Assembly (NCBI RefSeq): GCF_002434505.1
Contig: NZ_DJKE01000003.1
Span: forward strand, 62,001 to 126,000
From: Brevundimonas sp. UBA6550
GTDB lineage: Bacteria; Pseudomonadota; Alphaproteobacteria; Caulobacterales; Caulobacteraceae
DNA length: 64,000 nt
Reading direction: 5' to 3'
Made by a program: the position numbers and the translations under genes. Positions within the stretch are counted from its first letter, which is position 1; every line of letters starts with the position of its first letter. Shown here one piece after another: positions 7,657 to 17,847 of the stretch. The notes beneath the pieces were generated by a model. That model was not told where the DNA came from and did no database searches. It saw nothing but the letters and a program-made list of their open reading frames with translations.

Positions 7657-8496
7657 ATGAGCGGCGGCATCGACATCGCCCTGATCCAGACCCGCACCCC
7701 GGCGACGGCGGCGGCGGGCCTGGCCCATGTCGAGCCGCTGATCCGCGAGGCGGCGTCGGGCGGGGCGCGCTTGGTCCTGACGCCCGAGGGGACCAATCTG
7801 CTGGAGCAGCGGCGTGACCGCCGCGACGCCGCCATAGCCGACGAGGATCAGGATGTAGCGGTTCTGGGCCTGCGTCGTCTGGCGGCGGAACTGGGCGTCT
7901 GGCTGCTGATCGGATCGGCCATCGTGCGATCCGGCCATGCCGGGGACGCGCGAGCGGCCAATCGCTCCCTGCTGGTCGATCCCTCGGGCGCGATCACGGC
8001 GCGCTATGACAAGCTGCACGTCTTCGACGTCGATCTGCCGAACGGCGAACGGTATCGCGAAAGCGCGGCGGTGCGGCCGGGCGATGCGGCGGCGGTCGCG
8101 GATACGCCGTGGGGTCGGCTGGGGCTGACCATCTGCTACGACATCCGCTTTCCCCACCTGCATCGCCATCTGGCCAGGGCAGGCGCGTCGATGATCGCGG
8201 TCCCGGCCGCCTTCACCGCCCCGACCGGCGAGGCGCATTGGGAGACGCTGCTGCGCGCCCGCGCCATCGAGACCGGCGCCTTCGTGCTGGCCCCCGCGCA
8301 GGGCGGGCTGCACGAGGACGGCCGGCGCACCTGGGGCCGTTCCACCGTCGTTGGGCCGTGGGGCGAGGTGATGGCCAGGGCCGATCACGACGACCCTTGC
8401 ATCGTGCGGGCGAAACTGGACATGGAGGCCGTGGCGCGCGCCCGTCGCGCCATACCCGCCCTGACCCACGACCGCGAATTCCTGCCGCCCGCCTGA
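7657..8496 (+). CDS. Carbon-nitrogen hydrolase, Nit1/deaminated glutathione amidase-like
   Basis: A nitrilase-superfamily amidase of 279 residues. The Glu-Lys-Cys catalytic triad is visible: E44 in TPEGTNLL, K119 in YDKLHVFDVDLP and C160 in ICYDIRFP. The following region AAFTAPTGEAHWETLLRARAIE matches the Nit1/Nit2 subgroup that repairs deaminated glutathione or acts as omega-amidase. The position next to a glutaredoxin gene fits glutathione metabolism. Assignment to deaminated glutathione amidase rather than another Nit subgroup is inference. Confidence 0.88.
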   Translation: MSGGIDIALIQTRTPATAAAGLAHVEPLIREAASGGARLVLTPEGTNLLEQRRDRRDAAIADEDQDVAVLGLRRLAAELGVWLLIGSAIVRSGHAGDARAANRSLLVDPSGAITARYDKLHVFDVDLPNGERYRESAAVRPGDAAAVADTPWGRLGLTICYDIRFPHLHRHLARAGASMIAVPAAFTAPTGEAHWETLLRARAIETGAFVLAPAQGGLHEDGRRTWGRSTVVGPWGEVMARADHDDPCIVRAKLDMEAVARARRAIPALTHDREFLPPA

Positions 8497-8503
8497 TCCG
8501 TCC

Positions 8504-8953
8504 ATGATCCGATACGCCCTGAAATGCGACCACGACCACGGGTTCGAGGCCTGGTTCGGCTCGTCGTCCGACTATGACGACCAGGCGGCGCGCGGCCTGG
8601 TCGAATGCCCGTTCTGCGGCTCGCGCGGGGTCGAGAAGGCCGTCATGGCGCCGTCGGTCAGCGGGACGAGGCGCGCCGACGCCGCGCCGGACCCGGCCGC
8701 GCCCGAGGCCATGCGCAAGATGCAGACCATGATGATGGAGGCGGCGCGCGAGGTTCGGGCCCATGTCGAGGCCAACTTCGACTATGTCGGCGACGCCTTC
8801 GCCCGCGAGGCGCGCGACATCCACGAAGGCCGTTCCGAAAAGCGGGAAATCTACGGCGAGGCCACGCCCGCCGACGTCAGGAAGCTGAAGGACGACGGCG
8901 TCCCCGTCTCGGCCCTGCCCGACGCCCCGCCCGATCCCTCGAAGGTGAACTGA
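8504..8953 (+). CDS. DUF1178 family protein
   Basis: A 149-residue protein beginning MIRYALKCDHDHGFEAWFGSS, with a CPFCGS pair after it. This is the N-terminal signature of DUF1178, found next to nitrilase and grxC genes in alphaproteobacteria. The Cys/His residues suggest metal binding. The middle is Met/Glu-rich and helical, and the C-terminus has the conserved EIYGEATPADVRKLKDDGV. Function unknown. It overlaps the following GNAT gene by one base. Confidence 0.85.
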   Translation: MIRYALKCDHDHGFEAWFGSSSDYDDQAARGLVECPFCGSRGVEKAVMAPSVSGTRRADAAPDPAAPEAMRKMQTMMMEAAREVRAHVEANFDYVGDAFAREARDIHEGRSEKREIYGEATPADVRKLKDDGVPVSALPDAPPDPSKVN

Positions 8954-9450
8954 TGACTTTGCAATGGCGGCCCATGCGGCCCGACGACATCCCGGCGGTG
9001 GTCGATGTGGCGCGCCTGTCGTTTCCCGATCATTTCGAGGACCGGGCCTGTTTCGAGAACCGTCTGGCGCTTTATCCGCGCGGGTGTTTCGTGCTGGCGG
9101 ACGCAGACGGGCCGGCGCGCGGCTATCTGATCGCCTATCCGTGGAAGGCCGAGAGCGCGCCGCCGCTGAATACGGTGATCGAGGGCCTGCCGACCGACCC
9201 GACCCTGATCTATCTGCATGATCTGGCCCTGCACCCCGAAGCGCGGGGCGGGGGCGTCACCGGCGCCATCGTCGAACGGCTGGCCGACCAGGCGAAAGAG
9301 GACGGCTGGCCCATGATCGCCCTGGTGGCGGTCAACGACGCCGTGGGCTTCTGGTCCCGGCGCGGGTTCGTCGAACAGCCCGCCGACGCCATGGCGGCCA
9401 AGCTGGCCAGCTATGGTTCGGACGCCCGCTATATGCTGAGGCCGCTTTAG
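8953..9450 (+). CDS. GNAT family N-acetyltransferase
   Basis: A 165-residue GNAT-fold acyltransferase, substrate unknown. It begins LQWRPMRPDDIPAVVDVARL, the typical beta1-alpha1 start, and continues to LIYLHDLALHPEARGGGVTGAIVERL, where the R-G-G-G-V-T loop corresponds to the acetyl-CoA pyrophosphate site. It ends with the ALVAVNDAVGFWSRRGF strand-helix. The ATG at 8953 overlaps the DUF1178 stop, so it is probably the last gene of the comF-grxC run. It ends convergently with, and overlaps by three bases, the UrcA-like gene. Confidence 0.85.
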   Translation: MTLQWRPMRPDDIPAVVDVARLSFPDHFEDRACFENRLALYPRGCFVLADADGPARGYLIAYPWKAESAPPLNTVIEGLPTDPTLIYLHDLALHPEARGGGVTGAIVERLADQAKEDGWPMIALVAVNDAVGFWSRRGFVEQPADAMAAKLASYGSDARYMLRPL

Positions 9451-9752
9451 GGCCGGTTCAGCGCCGTCTGTCCCCCGGCGCGCACGAAGTCCAGACGCTG
9501 AGGTCGGGGTATGGCGTTGGAGGCCCGGCGGCGCATTTCCCGTTCGCAGACGCGCGGGTCGCCCACGGAATCCGGGGTCAGGAAGGCGCGGTGCGCGGCG
9601 CACCAGTCGCGACTGGCGGCCCGGATGCGGCCCGCCAGGATCATCGGATCGCCCGCCCGAGCCATGTTCAGCCCCTGCGCCTCGACCCGCATGTCCGGCG
9701 CGGGTCCGCCCAGCAAGGCGCCGGCCAGCATCAGTCCCAGCATCGCGGTCAT
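9447..9752 (-). CDS. UrcA-like small secreted protein
   Basis: A 101-residue protein with a short signal peptide (MTAMLGLMLAGALLGGPAP). The mature part has the pattern MRVEAQGLNMARAGDPMILAGRI, then a Cys in RDWCAAH and a second Cys in RVCERE. This two-Cys arrangement after a hydrophobic leader resembles the UrcA family common in Caulobacterales and sphingomonads (periplasmic, function unknown). The ATG at 9752 has AGGAG about eight bases upstream. A much longer open frame in this phase runs antisense through typA and is not real. Confidence 0.65.
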   Translation of the reverse strand: MTAMLGLMLAGALLGGPAPDMRVEAQGLNMARAGDPMILAGRIRAASRDWCAAHRAFLTPDSVGDPRVCEREMRRRASNAIPRPQRLDFVRAGGQTALNRP

Positions 9753-10001
9753 CTCGTCATCTCCTGCATCAGCACGACCCGGCTTCAGGTCCGTTGCTGT
9801 TAGGAGGCGGCGTTCGAGCGCGTCGGATGCGGCCAAGCGGATGAAATATCGGTAAGCTTGGAATCGACGCCGCGAACGCCCGCTCTGGCGTTTCGCCGCT
9901 CTTGCCTGTAAGAGGCGCGCGAAACTTTCTCCCCCCAATGCCTGCATCCCTTGCAGCGGCGCGGATCCTCCGCGACCGAACACAGTCCGGCCGAGCCCTT
10001 C

Positions 10002-11834
10002 ATGAACCTGCGCAACGTCGCTATCATCGCCCACGTCGACCACGGCAAGACGACCCTGGTGGACCAACTTCTGGCCCAGTCCGGCGTGTTCCGAGCCAAT
10101 GAGGCGACGACCGAGCGCGCCATGGACTCCAACGACCAGGAGAAGGAACGCGGCATCACCATCCTGGCCAAATGCACCTCGGTGCTCTGGAACGGCAAGG
10201 CCGGCGAAACCCGCATCAACATCATCGACACCCCCGGCCACGCCGACTTCGGCGGCGAGGTCGAGCGCATCCTGGGCATGGTGGACGGCTGCGTCATCCT
10301 GGTCGACGCCGAAGAGGGCGTCATGCCCCAGACCAAGTTCGTGCTGACCAAGGCGCTGAAGATGGGCCTGCGCCCGATCCTGTGCATCAACAAGGTCGAC
10401 CGCGCCCACGCCGACCCGGACCGGGTCCACAACGAGACCTTCGACCTGTTCGCCGCCATCGGCGCGACGGACGAGCAGCTGGACTTCCCGCACATCTACG
10501 CCTCGGGCCGCAACGGCTGGGCGACGCTGGACCTGAACCAGCCCAACGACAACCTGGCCCCGCTGTTCGACCTGATCGTCGACCACGTGCCGCCGCCCGC
10601 CGTCCAGGCCAACAAGGACAAGCCGTTCCGCATGCTGGACGTGCTGATCGAAAGCGATCCGTTCCTGGGCCGTCTGCTGACCGGCCGCATCGAGAGCGGC
10701 AAGGCCGTTCCCGGCATGGCGATCCACGCCCTGGACCGCGAAGGCAAGGAGATCGAGCGCGGCCGCATCACCAAGGTCCTGGCCTTCCGCGGCCTGAAGC
10801 GTCAGGCCCTGGACGAGGGTTCGGAAGCGGGCGACATCGTCGCCATCGCCGGCATGTCCAAGGCGACCGTGGCCGACACCCTGTGCGCCATGGAGGTGAC
10901 CGAGCCGCTGGACGCCCAGCCGATCGACCCGCCGACCATCTCCATGACCGTCTCGGTCAACGACAGCCCCCTGGCCGGTCGCGAAGGCGACAAGGTCCAG
11001 TCGCGCGTCATCCGCGACCGCCTGCTGAAGGAGGCCGAGGCCAACGTCGCCATCCGCGTCACCACGACCGAAGGCGGCGACGCCTATGAGGTCGCCGGTC
11101 GTGGCGAACTGCAGCTGGGCGTGCTGATCGAAAACATGCGCCGCGAAGGCTTCGAGGTCTCGATCTCGCGTCCGCGCGTGGTGTTCCAGACCGGCGAGAA
11201 CGGCGAGAAGCTGGAGCCGATCGAAGACGTCATGATCGACGTGGACGACGAGTTCTCGGGCATCGTCATCGAGAAGCTGTCGGCGCGTAAGGCCGAAATG
11301 ACCGACATGGGTCCGTCGGGCGCCGGCAAGACCCGCATCAGCCTGAAGGCGCCCTCGCGTTCGCTGATCGGCTATCAGGGCGAGTTCCTGACCGACACGC
11401 GCGGTTCGGGCGTGCTGAACCGCGTGTTCAGCCACTATGAGCCGCACAAGGGCGCGATCGCCGGTCGTCTGAAGGGCGTTCTGATCTCGAACTCGGACGG
11501 CGACACCGCCGCCTTCGCCCTGTGGAACCTGGAAGATCGCGGCGTCATGTTCGTCGGCGCCGGCGAAAAGACCTATCAGGGCATGATCATCGGCGAAAAC
11601 GCGCGCTGGGACGACCTGGACGTCAACCCGATCAAGGGCAAGCAACTGACCAACGTCCGCGCCGCCGGCAAGGACGAGGCCGTTCGCCTGACCCCGCCGC
11701 GCCAGATGTCGCTGGAACAGGCCATCGCCTATATCGACGACGACGAACTGGTCGAGGTGACGCCGAAGTCGATCCGCCTGCGCAAGCAGGTCCTGAACCC
11801 CTCGTTCCGCAAGAAGCGCGTTCGCCCGGAATAA
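10002..11834 (+). CDS. typA: Ribosome-associated translational GTPase TypA/BipA
   Basis: A translation-factor GTPase related to EF-G that acts on ribosomes and in 50S assembly, especially under stress. The start at 10002 gives the canonical MNLRNVAIIAHVDHGKTTLV (G1). G3 is DTPGHADFGGEVER, G4 is NKVDR, and domains III, V and the BipA-specific C-terminus follow to 610 residues, close to the usual length. No strong ribosome binding site is visible before the ATG; the open frame extends upstream to 9951 without conserved sequence. It sits alone between the divergent UrcA-like gene and glnD. Confidence 0.96.
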   Translation: MNLRNVAIIAHVDHGKTTLVDQLLAQSGVFRANEATTERAMDSNDQEKERGITILAKCTSVLWNGKAGETRINIIDTPGHADFGGEVERILGMVDGCVILVDAEEGVMPQTKFVLTKALKMGLRPILCINKVDRAHADPDRVHNETFDLFAAIGATDEQLDFPHIYASGRNGWATLDLNQPNDNLAPLFDLIVDHVPPPAVQANKDKPFRMLDVLIESDPFLGRLLTGRIESGKAVPGMAIHALDREGKEIERGRITKVLAFRGLKRQALDEGSEAGDIVAIAGMSKATVADTLCAMEVTEPLDAQPIDPPTISMTVSVNDSPLAGREGDKVQSRVIRDRLLKEAEANVAIRVTTTEGGDAYEVAGRGELQLGVLIENMRREGFEVSISRPRVVFQTGENGEKLEPIEDVMIDVDDEFSGIVIEKLSARKAEMTDMGPSGAGKTRISLKAPSRSLIGYQGEFLTDTRGSGVLNRVFSHYEPHKGAIAGRLKGVLISNSDGDTAAFALWNLEDRGVMFVGAGEKTYQGMIIGENARWDDLDVNPIKGKQLTNVRAAGKDEAVRLTPPRQMSLEQAIAYIDDDELVEVTPKSIRLRKQVLNPSFRKKRVRPE

Positions 11835-11877
11835 TCGCCGACTGACGCGGCGGGGGTTTGAGGCCTATATCGGCGAC

Positions 11878-14577
11878 ATGACCCCCGTTTCGCCCAACCT
11901 GGACGACCGACTAGACGAGGCCGCCGCCGCGCAGGATCCGCGCGCGGCGGTCTCTTTCGTTCTGCGCGAGGCCTATGACGCCGCCCGCACCCGCGTCGAA
12001 CGCAAGCTGGACGCCGGACTGAAGGGACGCGAAGTCGCCCGCCTGTACGCCTCGGCCGCCGACGAGATGCTGACGGCCCTGTGGCGGGTGGCGACCGAGG
12101 TGCTGTTTCCGGTTTCGGCCGTCGAGAGCGAACGGCTGTCGCTGGTGGCGGTGGGGGGTTACGGCCGGGGCGTGCTGGCGCCCTTTTCGGACCTGGACCT
12201 GCTGTTCCTGCGCCCGGCCAAGGCCACGCCGCGCGGCGAGAGCGTGGTCGAATTCGTCCTCTACGTCCTGTGGGACCTGGGAGTGAAGGTCGGGCCGTCC
12301 GTGCGCTCGGTCGAGGAGTGTCTGTCGCTGTCGCGCACCGACATGATAGTGCGGACCACCCTACTGGAGGCGCGACCGTTGGCCGGCGATCAGCGTCTGG
12401 CCGAGCTGATGATCGGTCGGTTTCGCGACATGGTGTCCAAGTCCGACCCGCGCCCCTTCATCGCCGCCAAGCTGGAAGAACGGGCCGTGCGCCACGAGAA
12501 GGTTGGCTCCACCCGCTACAAGGTCGAACCCAACGTCAAGGACGGCAAGGGGGGCTTACGCGACCTGAACACCCTGTACTGGATCGCCCGGTCGCTGGCG
12601 CCCGAAAGCCGGTTGGGCGCGACGGTGATGGACGAGCTGTTCACCCCGCGCGAACGCCGGACCTCGGACGAGGCCTTCGACTTCCTGTGGCGGGTGCGAA
12701 TTCACCTGCACCTGATCGCGGGGCGGGCCGAGGAGAAGCTGACGTTCGACATGCAGCCCGAGGTCGCGCGACGCATGGGCTGGCGCGGACGCGGCGACGA
12801 GCCGGCGGTGGAGCGGTTCATGCGCCGCTATTTCCTGGTCGCCCGCGACGTCGGCGCCCTGACCCGCGCCATGTCGGCCAAGCTGGAGGCGCGGCACCAG
12901 AAGACGGCGCAAGGGCTGTCCCGCCTGATGACCCCATTCCGTCCGGCGCGCCGCAAGCTGGAGATCGACGGCTTCTGGATCGACCAGGGGCGACTGTCGG
13001 TCGAGGGGCCGGAGGTGTTCGCCGCCGATCCGGTCAAGCTGCTGACCCTGTTCACAGCCGCCGACAAGCAGGACCTGGATCTGCACCCGGACGCCTTTTC
13101 GGCGGTCACACGGTCGCTGTCGCTGGTGACGCCCCGGCTGCGGCGCGATCCGGCGGCGTCGCGCGCCTTCCTGGACGTGCTGGCGCACGGGCAGCGGCCC
13201 TATCGCGTGCTGACCATCATGAACGAGACGGGACTGCTGGGCCGGTTCCTGCCCGAATGGGGTCGGATCGTCGGCCAGACCCAGTTCAACATGTACCACG
13301 CCTATACGGTGGACGAGCACACGCTGCAGGCCATCGGCGTCATCAACGACATCGCGCGCGGCAAGCTGACGACCGACCATCCGATGGCCAGCGAGATCGT
13401 GCATCTGATCTCGGACATGGAAGCCCTGATGCTGGGGATGCTGCTGCACGATGTGGGCAAGGGCGGCGAGCGCGGGCAGCTGGAGGACGGCGCCATCGCC
13501 GCCCGCCGGGCCTGCGAGCGGCTAGGCGTCGATCCCCGCCGGATCGAACTGGTCGTCTGGCTGGTGCGCAGCCATCTGGCGCTCAGCGACTACGCCCAGA
13601 AGCGCGACCTCAGCGACCCCGCCACCATCCGCGCCTTCGCCGAACTGGTCGGCGACCCCGAGCGGCTGCGGATGCTGCTGGTCCTGACCGTCGCCGACAT
13701 CCGGGCGGTGGGGCCGGGGGTGTGGAACGGCTGGAAGGGTCAGCTGATGCGCACCCTCTACAATCGGGTCGCCGCCCTGTTCCGGGGCGAGGACGTGGCG
13801 CGCGAGGATCCGCTGTCGGTCCATCCGGCCCTGGTCGAACGCGCCCGCCGAACCGGGGCGGCGGCCGAGGCGGCGCCGGTCTCTCCGGTCGAGGGGCTGC
13901 CCGTCCAGGCCACCGAAATCTCCATCGCCGCCGCCGATCGGCCCGGCCTGTTCGCCGACCTGGCCCAGACCATGGCCGCCCTGGGCGCCGACGTCACCGA
14001 CGCGCGCGTGGCGACCGAGGACGGGGTGGTGCTGGACGTCTTCCGCGTTCAGGACGGGGCGGGCCTGCCCTATGGCCAGGCCGAGCCGCGCCGGCTGAAA
14101 ACCCTGGTCGAGGCGCTGGAGAAGGCCGCGCGCGGGGAGGGCCGCATCGGCCAGGCGCCCCAGCCGGCCGGCAACGCCCGAAAGGCCGCCTTCGAGGTTC
14201 GTCCCGTGGTCATGGTGGATCACCACGCCAGCGAACTCGCCACCGTGGTCGAGGTGTCGTGCGCTGACCGGCCGGGCCTCCTGGCCGACCTGTCGCGCGT
14301 CTTCAACGACGAGGGTCTCAGCATCCGCTCGGCCCACGTCGCCAGCTATGGCGAGCGGGCGGTGGACAGCTTCTATGTGGTGGATCGCAAGGGACGCAAA
14401 CTGACGTCCGAGCAGCGGATCGCCGAACTGCGCACGGCGCTGGAAGTGGTTCTGGACAGCCGCGCGCCGGCGCCCGCCGGCCGCAAGGTGCGCTCGGCCC
14501 GGGCCAGCGCCCGCGACGTCTCCGAACTGGGCCGGCGGGCGCGCAAGCCCGTATCGCCGGGCGAACAAGCGCGCTAA
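11878..14577 (+). CDS. glnD: PII uridylyltransferase/uridylyl-removing enzyme GlnD
   Basis: The nitrogen sensor that uridylylates PII proteins when glutamine is low and deuridylylates them when it is high. The 899-residue product shows the full architecture: a nucleotidyltransferase motif GGYGRGVLAPFSDLDLLFL (about 93-111), a long helical linker, an HD phosphohydrolase motif LLHDVGKGGERG (about 522-533), and two ACT domains starting near residues 680 (EISIAAADRPGLFADLAQ) and 790 (VEVSCADRPGLLADLSRVF). murJ follows after 36 bases, an order common in alphaproteobacteria. Confidence 0.96.
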   Translation: MTPVSPNLDDRLDEAAAAQDPRAAVSFVLREAYDAARTRVERKLDAGLKGREVARLYASAADEMLTALWRVATEVLFPVSAVESERLSLVAVGGYGRGVLAPFSDLDLLFLRPAKATPRGESVVEFVLYVLWDLGVKVGPSVRSVEECLSLSRTDMIVRTTLLEARPLAGDQRLAELMIGRFRDMVSKSDPRPFIAAKLEERAVRHEKVGSTRYKVEPNVKDGKGGLRDLNTLYWIARSLAPESRLGATVMDELFTPRERRTSDEAFDFLWRVRIHLHLIAGRAEEKLTFDMQPEVARRMGWRGRGDEPAVERFMRRYFLVARDVGALTRAMSAKLEARHQKTAQGLSRLMTPFRPARRKLEIDGFWIDQGRLSVEGPEVFAADPVKLLTLFTAADKQDLDLHPDAFSAVTRSLSLVTPRLRRDPAASRAFLDVLAHGQRPYRVLTIMNETGLLGRFLPEWGRIVGQTQFNMYHAYTVDEHTLQAIGVINDIARGKLTTDHPMASEIVHLISDMEALMLGMLLHDVGKGGERGQLEDGAIAARRACERLGVDPRRIELVVWLVRSHLALSDYAQKRDLSDPATIRAFAELVGDPERLRMLLVLTVADIRAVGPGVWNGWKGQLMRTLYNRVAALFRGEDVAREDPLSVHPALVERARRTGAAAEAAPVSPVEGLPVQATEISIAAADRPGLFADLAQTMAALGADVTDARVATEDGVVLDVFRVQDGAGLPYGQAEPRRLKTLVEALEKAARGEGRIGQAPQPAGNARKAAFEVRPVVMVDHHASELATVVEVSCADRPGLLADLSRVFNDEGLSIRSAHVASYGERAVDSFYVVDRKGRKLTSEQRIAELRTALEVVLDSRAPAPAGRKVRSARASARDVSELGRRARKPVSPGEQAR

Positions 14578-14613
14578 GCGACATTTGTCTTCCGCGCCCT
14601 GTCGAATGTCCGC

Positions 14614-16209
14614 ATGAGCCTCGCCCGCAACACCCTGGTCCAGTCCAGCCTGACGCTGGGCAGCCGAATTCTCGGATTCGTGCGCGACATGACGCTGGCG
14701 GCGCGGTTCGGTCAGGGGCCGATGATGGACGCCTTCACCACGGCGTTGATGCTGCCCAACATGTTCCGGCGCCTGTTCGCCGAAGGCGCCTTCGCCCAAG
14801 CCTTCGTGCCCGTTTATGGCGGCGTGCGGGCGCGTGAGGGCGAGGAGGCGGCGGCCGTCACCGCGTCCGAGGCGCTCAGCTTCATGCTGGCGGTGGTCGC
14901 GGGTTTCTGCATCCTGCTGCAGGTGATCATGCCGTGGATCATGCCGTGGCTGCTGTCGGCCTATCAGGGCCAGCCCGAGGTTTTGCGCGCGGCGGTGATC
15001 GCGACCCAGCTGGCCATGCCCTATCTGGCCTGTATGACGGTGGCGTCGCTGCTGTCGGGCGTGCTGAACACCGGCGGCCGGTTCGCCCTGTCGGCGGCCG
15101 TTCCGGTCTTTCTGAACCTCTGCACCCTGGCCGCCCTGTTGCCGCCGATGATCCTGCCGATCCCGCAGGAGAGGGTGCTGCTGGTGGTGACGGCGGCGGT
15201 GACGGTGTCGGGCCTGATCCAGGCCGGCCTCTTGTGGTGGGGCGTGCGGCGTCTGGGGGTGAGGCTGAAGATCGGCCTGCCCCGGATCACGCCCAATGTC
15301 CGCCATACCCTGGCCCTGGCGGTGCCCGGCGCGCTGGCCGGCGGCGCGCTGCAGATCAACTCCCTAGTGTCGCAGTTCCTGACCGGGTCGGACGAGGGGG
15401 CGCGGTCGGTGCTGTATAACGCCGACCGCCTGTATCAGCTGCCGCTGGGGCTGGTGGGCGTCGCCATCGGTCTGGCCCTTGTGCCGCGCCTGACCAAGGC
15501 CTTCGTTTCCGGCGATCACGAGGGCGGCCAGCGGACCCTAGACGATGGCGTCAACCTGGCCATGGCCTTCACCCTGCCGGCGGCCGTCGCCCTGTTCGTC
15601 ATTCCCTTCTTCATCATCGACGCCACGGTGACGCGCGGGGCCTTCACCTCGGCCGACGCCGCCCGCACCGCCGACGTGCTGCGCCAGTTCGCCTGGGGCG
15701 TGCCCGCCTTCGTTCTGGCCAAGGTGCTGACCCCGCCCTTCTTCGCGCGCCAGGACACGCGCCGGCCGATGATCTTCGCCGTGGCCAGCGTGATCGTGAC
15801 CGTCATCCTGGGGTCGGGCCTGTTCTTCTGGTTCCGCGCCCAGGGCTGGGACGGGGTGCTGGGCCTGGCCATCGCCACCAGCACCTCCGCCTGGATCAAC
15901 GTCGGCCTGCTGGGCGGGGTGCTGATCCGCGAGAACAGCTGGCGGCCGTCGCCCGCCTTCCTGTCGCGCTTCGCCCGCGTGGTCGCCGCCAGCGCCATGA
16001 TGGCCGCCCTGCTGTTCGCCGCCGACGTCTTCTATCCGCAGCTGAGCCGCATCTTCCTGGCCAAGGAGATCGCGGTTCTGGTGGTGTGCGGCGCGGGCGC
16101 GGGGCTGTACGGCGTCTGCCTGATGGCCTTTCGCGCCGTCACCCTGTCGGAACTGAAGGCCACCCTGCGGCGCGAGCCGGGCGGCGGCGCGGTCTCCGGT
16201 CTGGACTGA
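14614..16209 (+). CDS. murJ: Lipid II flippase MurJ (MviN)
   Basis: An inner-membrane flippase that moves lipid-linked peptidoglycan precursor to the periplasm. The 531-residue product opens with LARNTLVQSSLTLGSRILGFVRDMTLAARFG and has the RRLFAEGAFAQAFVPVY motif of MviN. Many hydrophobic segments, about 14, run to a C-terminal TM followed by a short Arg/Gly-rich tail. The start ATG is at 14614, 36 bases after glnD. Confidence 0.95.
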   Translation: MSLARNTLVQSSLTLGSRILGFVRDMTLAARFGQGPMMDAFTTALMLPNMFRRLFAEGAFAQAFVPVYGGVRAREGEEAAAVTASEALSFMLAVVAGFCILLQVIMPWIMPWLLSAYQGQPEVLRAAVIATQLAMPYLACMTVASLLSGVLNTGGRFALSAAVPVFLNLCTLAALLPPMILPIPQERVLLVVTAAVTVSGLIQAGLLWWGVRRLGVRLKIGLPRITPNVRHTLALAVPGALAGGALQINSLVSQFLTGSDEGARSVLYNADRLYQLPLGLVGVAIGLALVPRLTKAFVSGDHEGGQRTLDDGVNLAMAFTLPAAVALFVIPFFIIDATVTRGAFTSADAARTADVLRQFAWGVPAFVLAKVLTPPFFARQDTRRPMIFAVASVIVTVILGSGLFFWFRAQGWDGVLGLAIATSTSAWINVGLLGGVLIRENSWRPSPAFLSRFARVVAASAMMAALLFAADVFYPQLSRIFLAKEIAVLVVCGAGAGLYGVCLMAFRAVTLSELKATLRREPGGGAVSGLD

Positions 16210-16333
16210 CCGGCGGCGAACCGATAAGCGCGAGGCCATGATGAACTCGGGCTTCATTTTCGACCTGCGATGGCGCGGCTGAACCGCCGTTCCCCCTCGC
16301 CACGCCTGACGTTGTTTTTCCGAGATTCGATCC

Positions 16334-17382
<1,049 letters not shown>

Positions 17383-17383
<1 letters not shown>

Positions 17384-17847
17384 TGGCGGTCTATGAGGCC
17401 AGGATCGTCTGGGAACGCGGCGACCAGCCCTTCCTGGATAAACGTTACAGCCGCGCCCACACCTGGAGCTTCGACGGCGGGGCGGTCGTGCCCGGATCGT
17501 CCGCGCCGTCCAGCGTGCCCCTGCCGATGTCGGACGCTTCGGCCGTCGACCCGGAAGAGGCGATGATCGCCTCTCTGTCCAGCTGTCACATGCTGTGGTT
17601 TCTGGCCTTCGCCGCCAACGCCGGCCTTGTCGTCGACACCTATGCCGACGAGGCGTCGGGGGCTATGGGCAAGGACGACAACGGCAAACGTTACCTCGCC
17701 GAGGTGACGCTGCGCCCCTTCACCAGTTTCACCGGCCGCGAGCCTGACCAGGCCGAGATCGACGCCCTGCACCATCAGGCCCATGACCATTGCGAAATGG
17801 CCCATTCGGTGCGGGCGACGATTACAGTCGAGGCGACGATCGGCTAG
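17383..17847 (+). CDS. OsmC family peroxiredoxin-like protein
   Basis: A 154-residue OsmC/Ohr-superfamily protein, expected to reduce organic hydroperoxides through two Cys residues. Both are visible: one in ASLSSCHMLWFLAFAANAG and one in HDHCEMAHSVRATI near the C-terminus. The organisation is nearer to the OsmC/YhfA-like branch than classical Ohr; the substrate is not predictable. It overlaps the trpS stop by one base. Its 3' end overlaps the convergent flavoprotein gene by four bases. Confidence 0.85.

Noticed and set aside
9447..11645. Very long minus-strand open frame across typA
   Set aside because: Antisense to typA; only its last 101 residues (the UrcA-like gene with its own ribosome binding site) look like a real protein.
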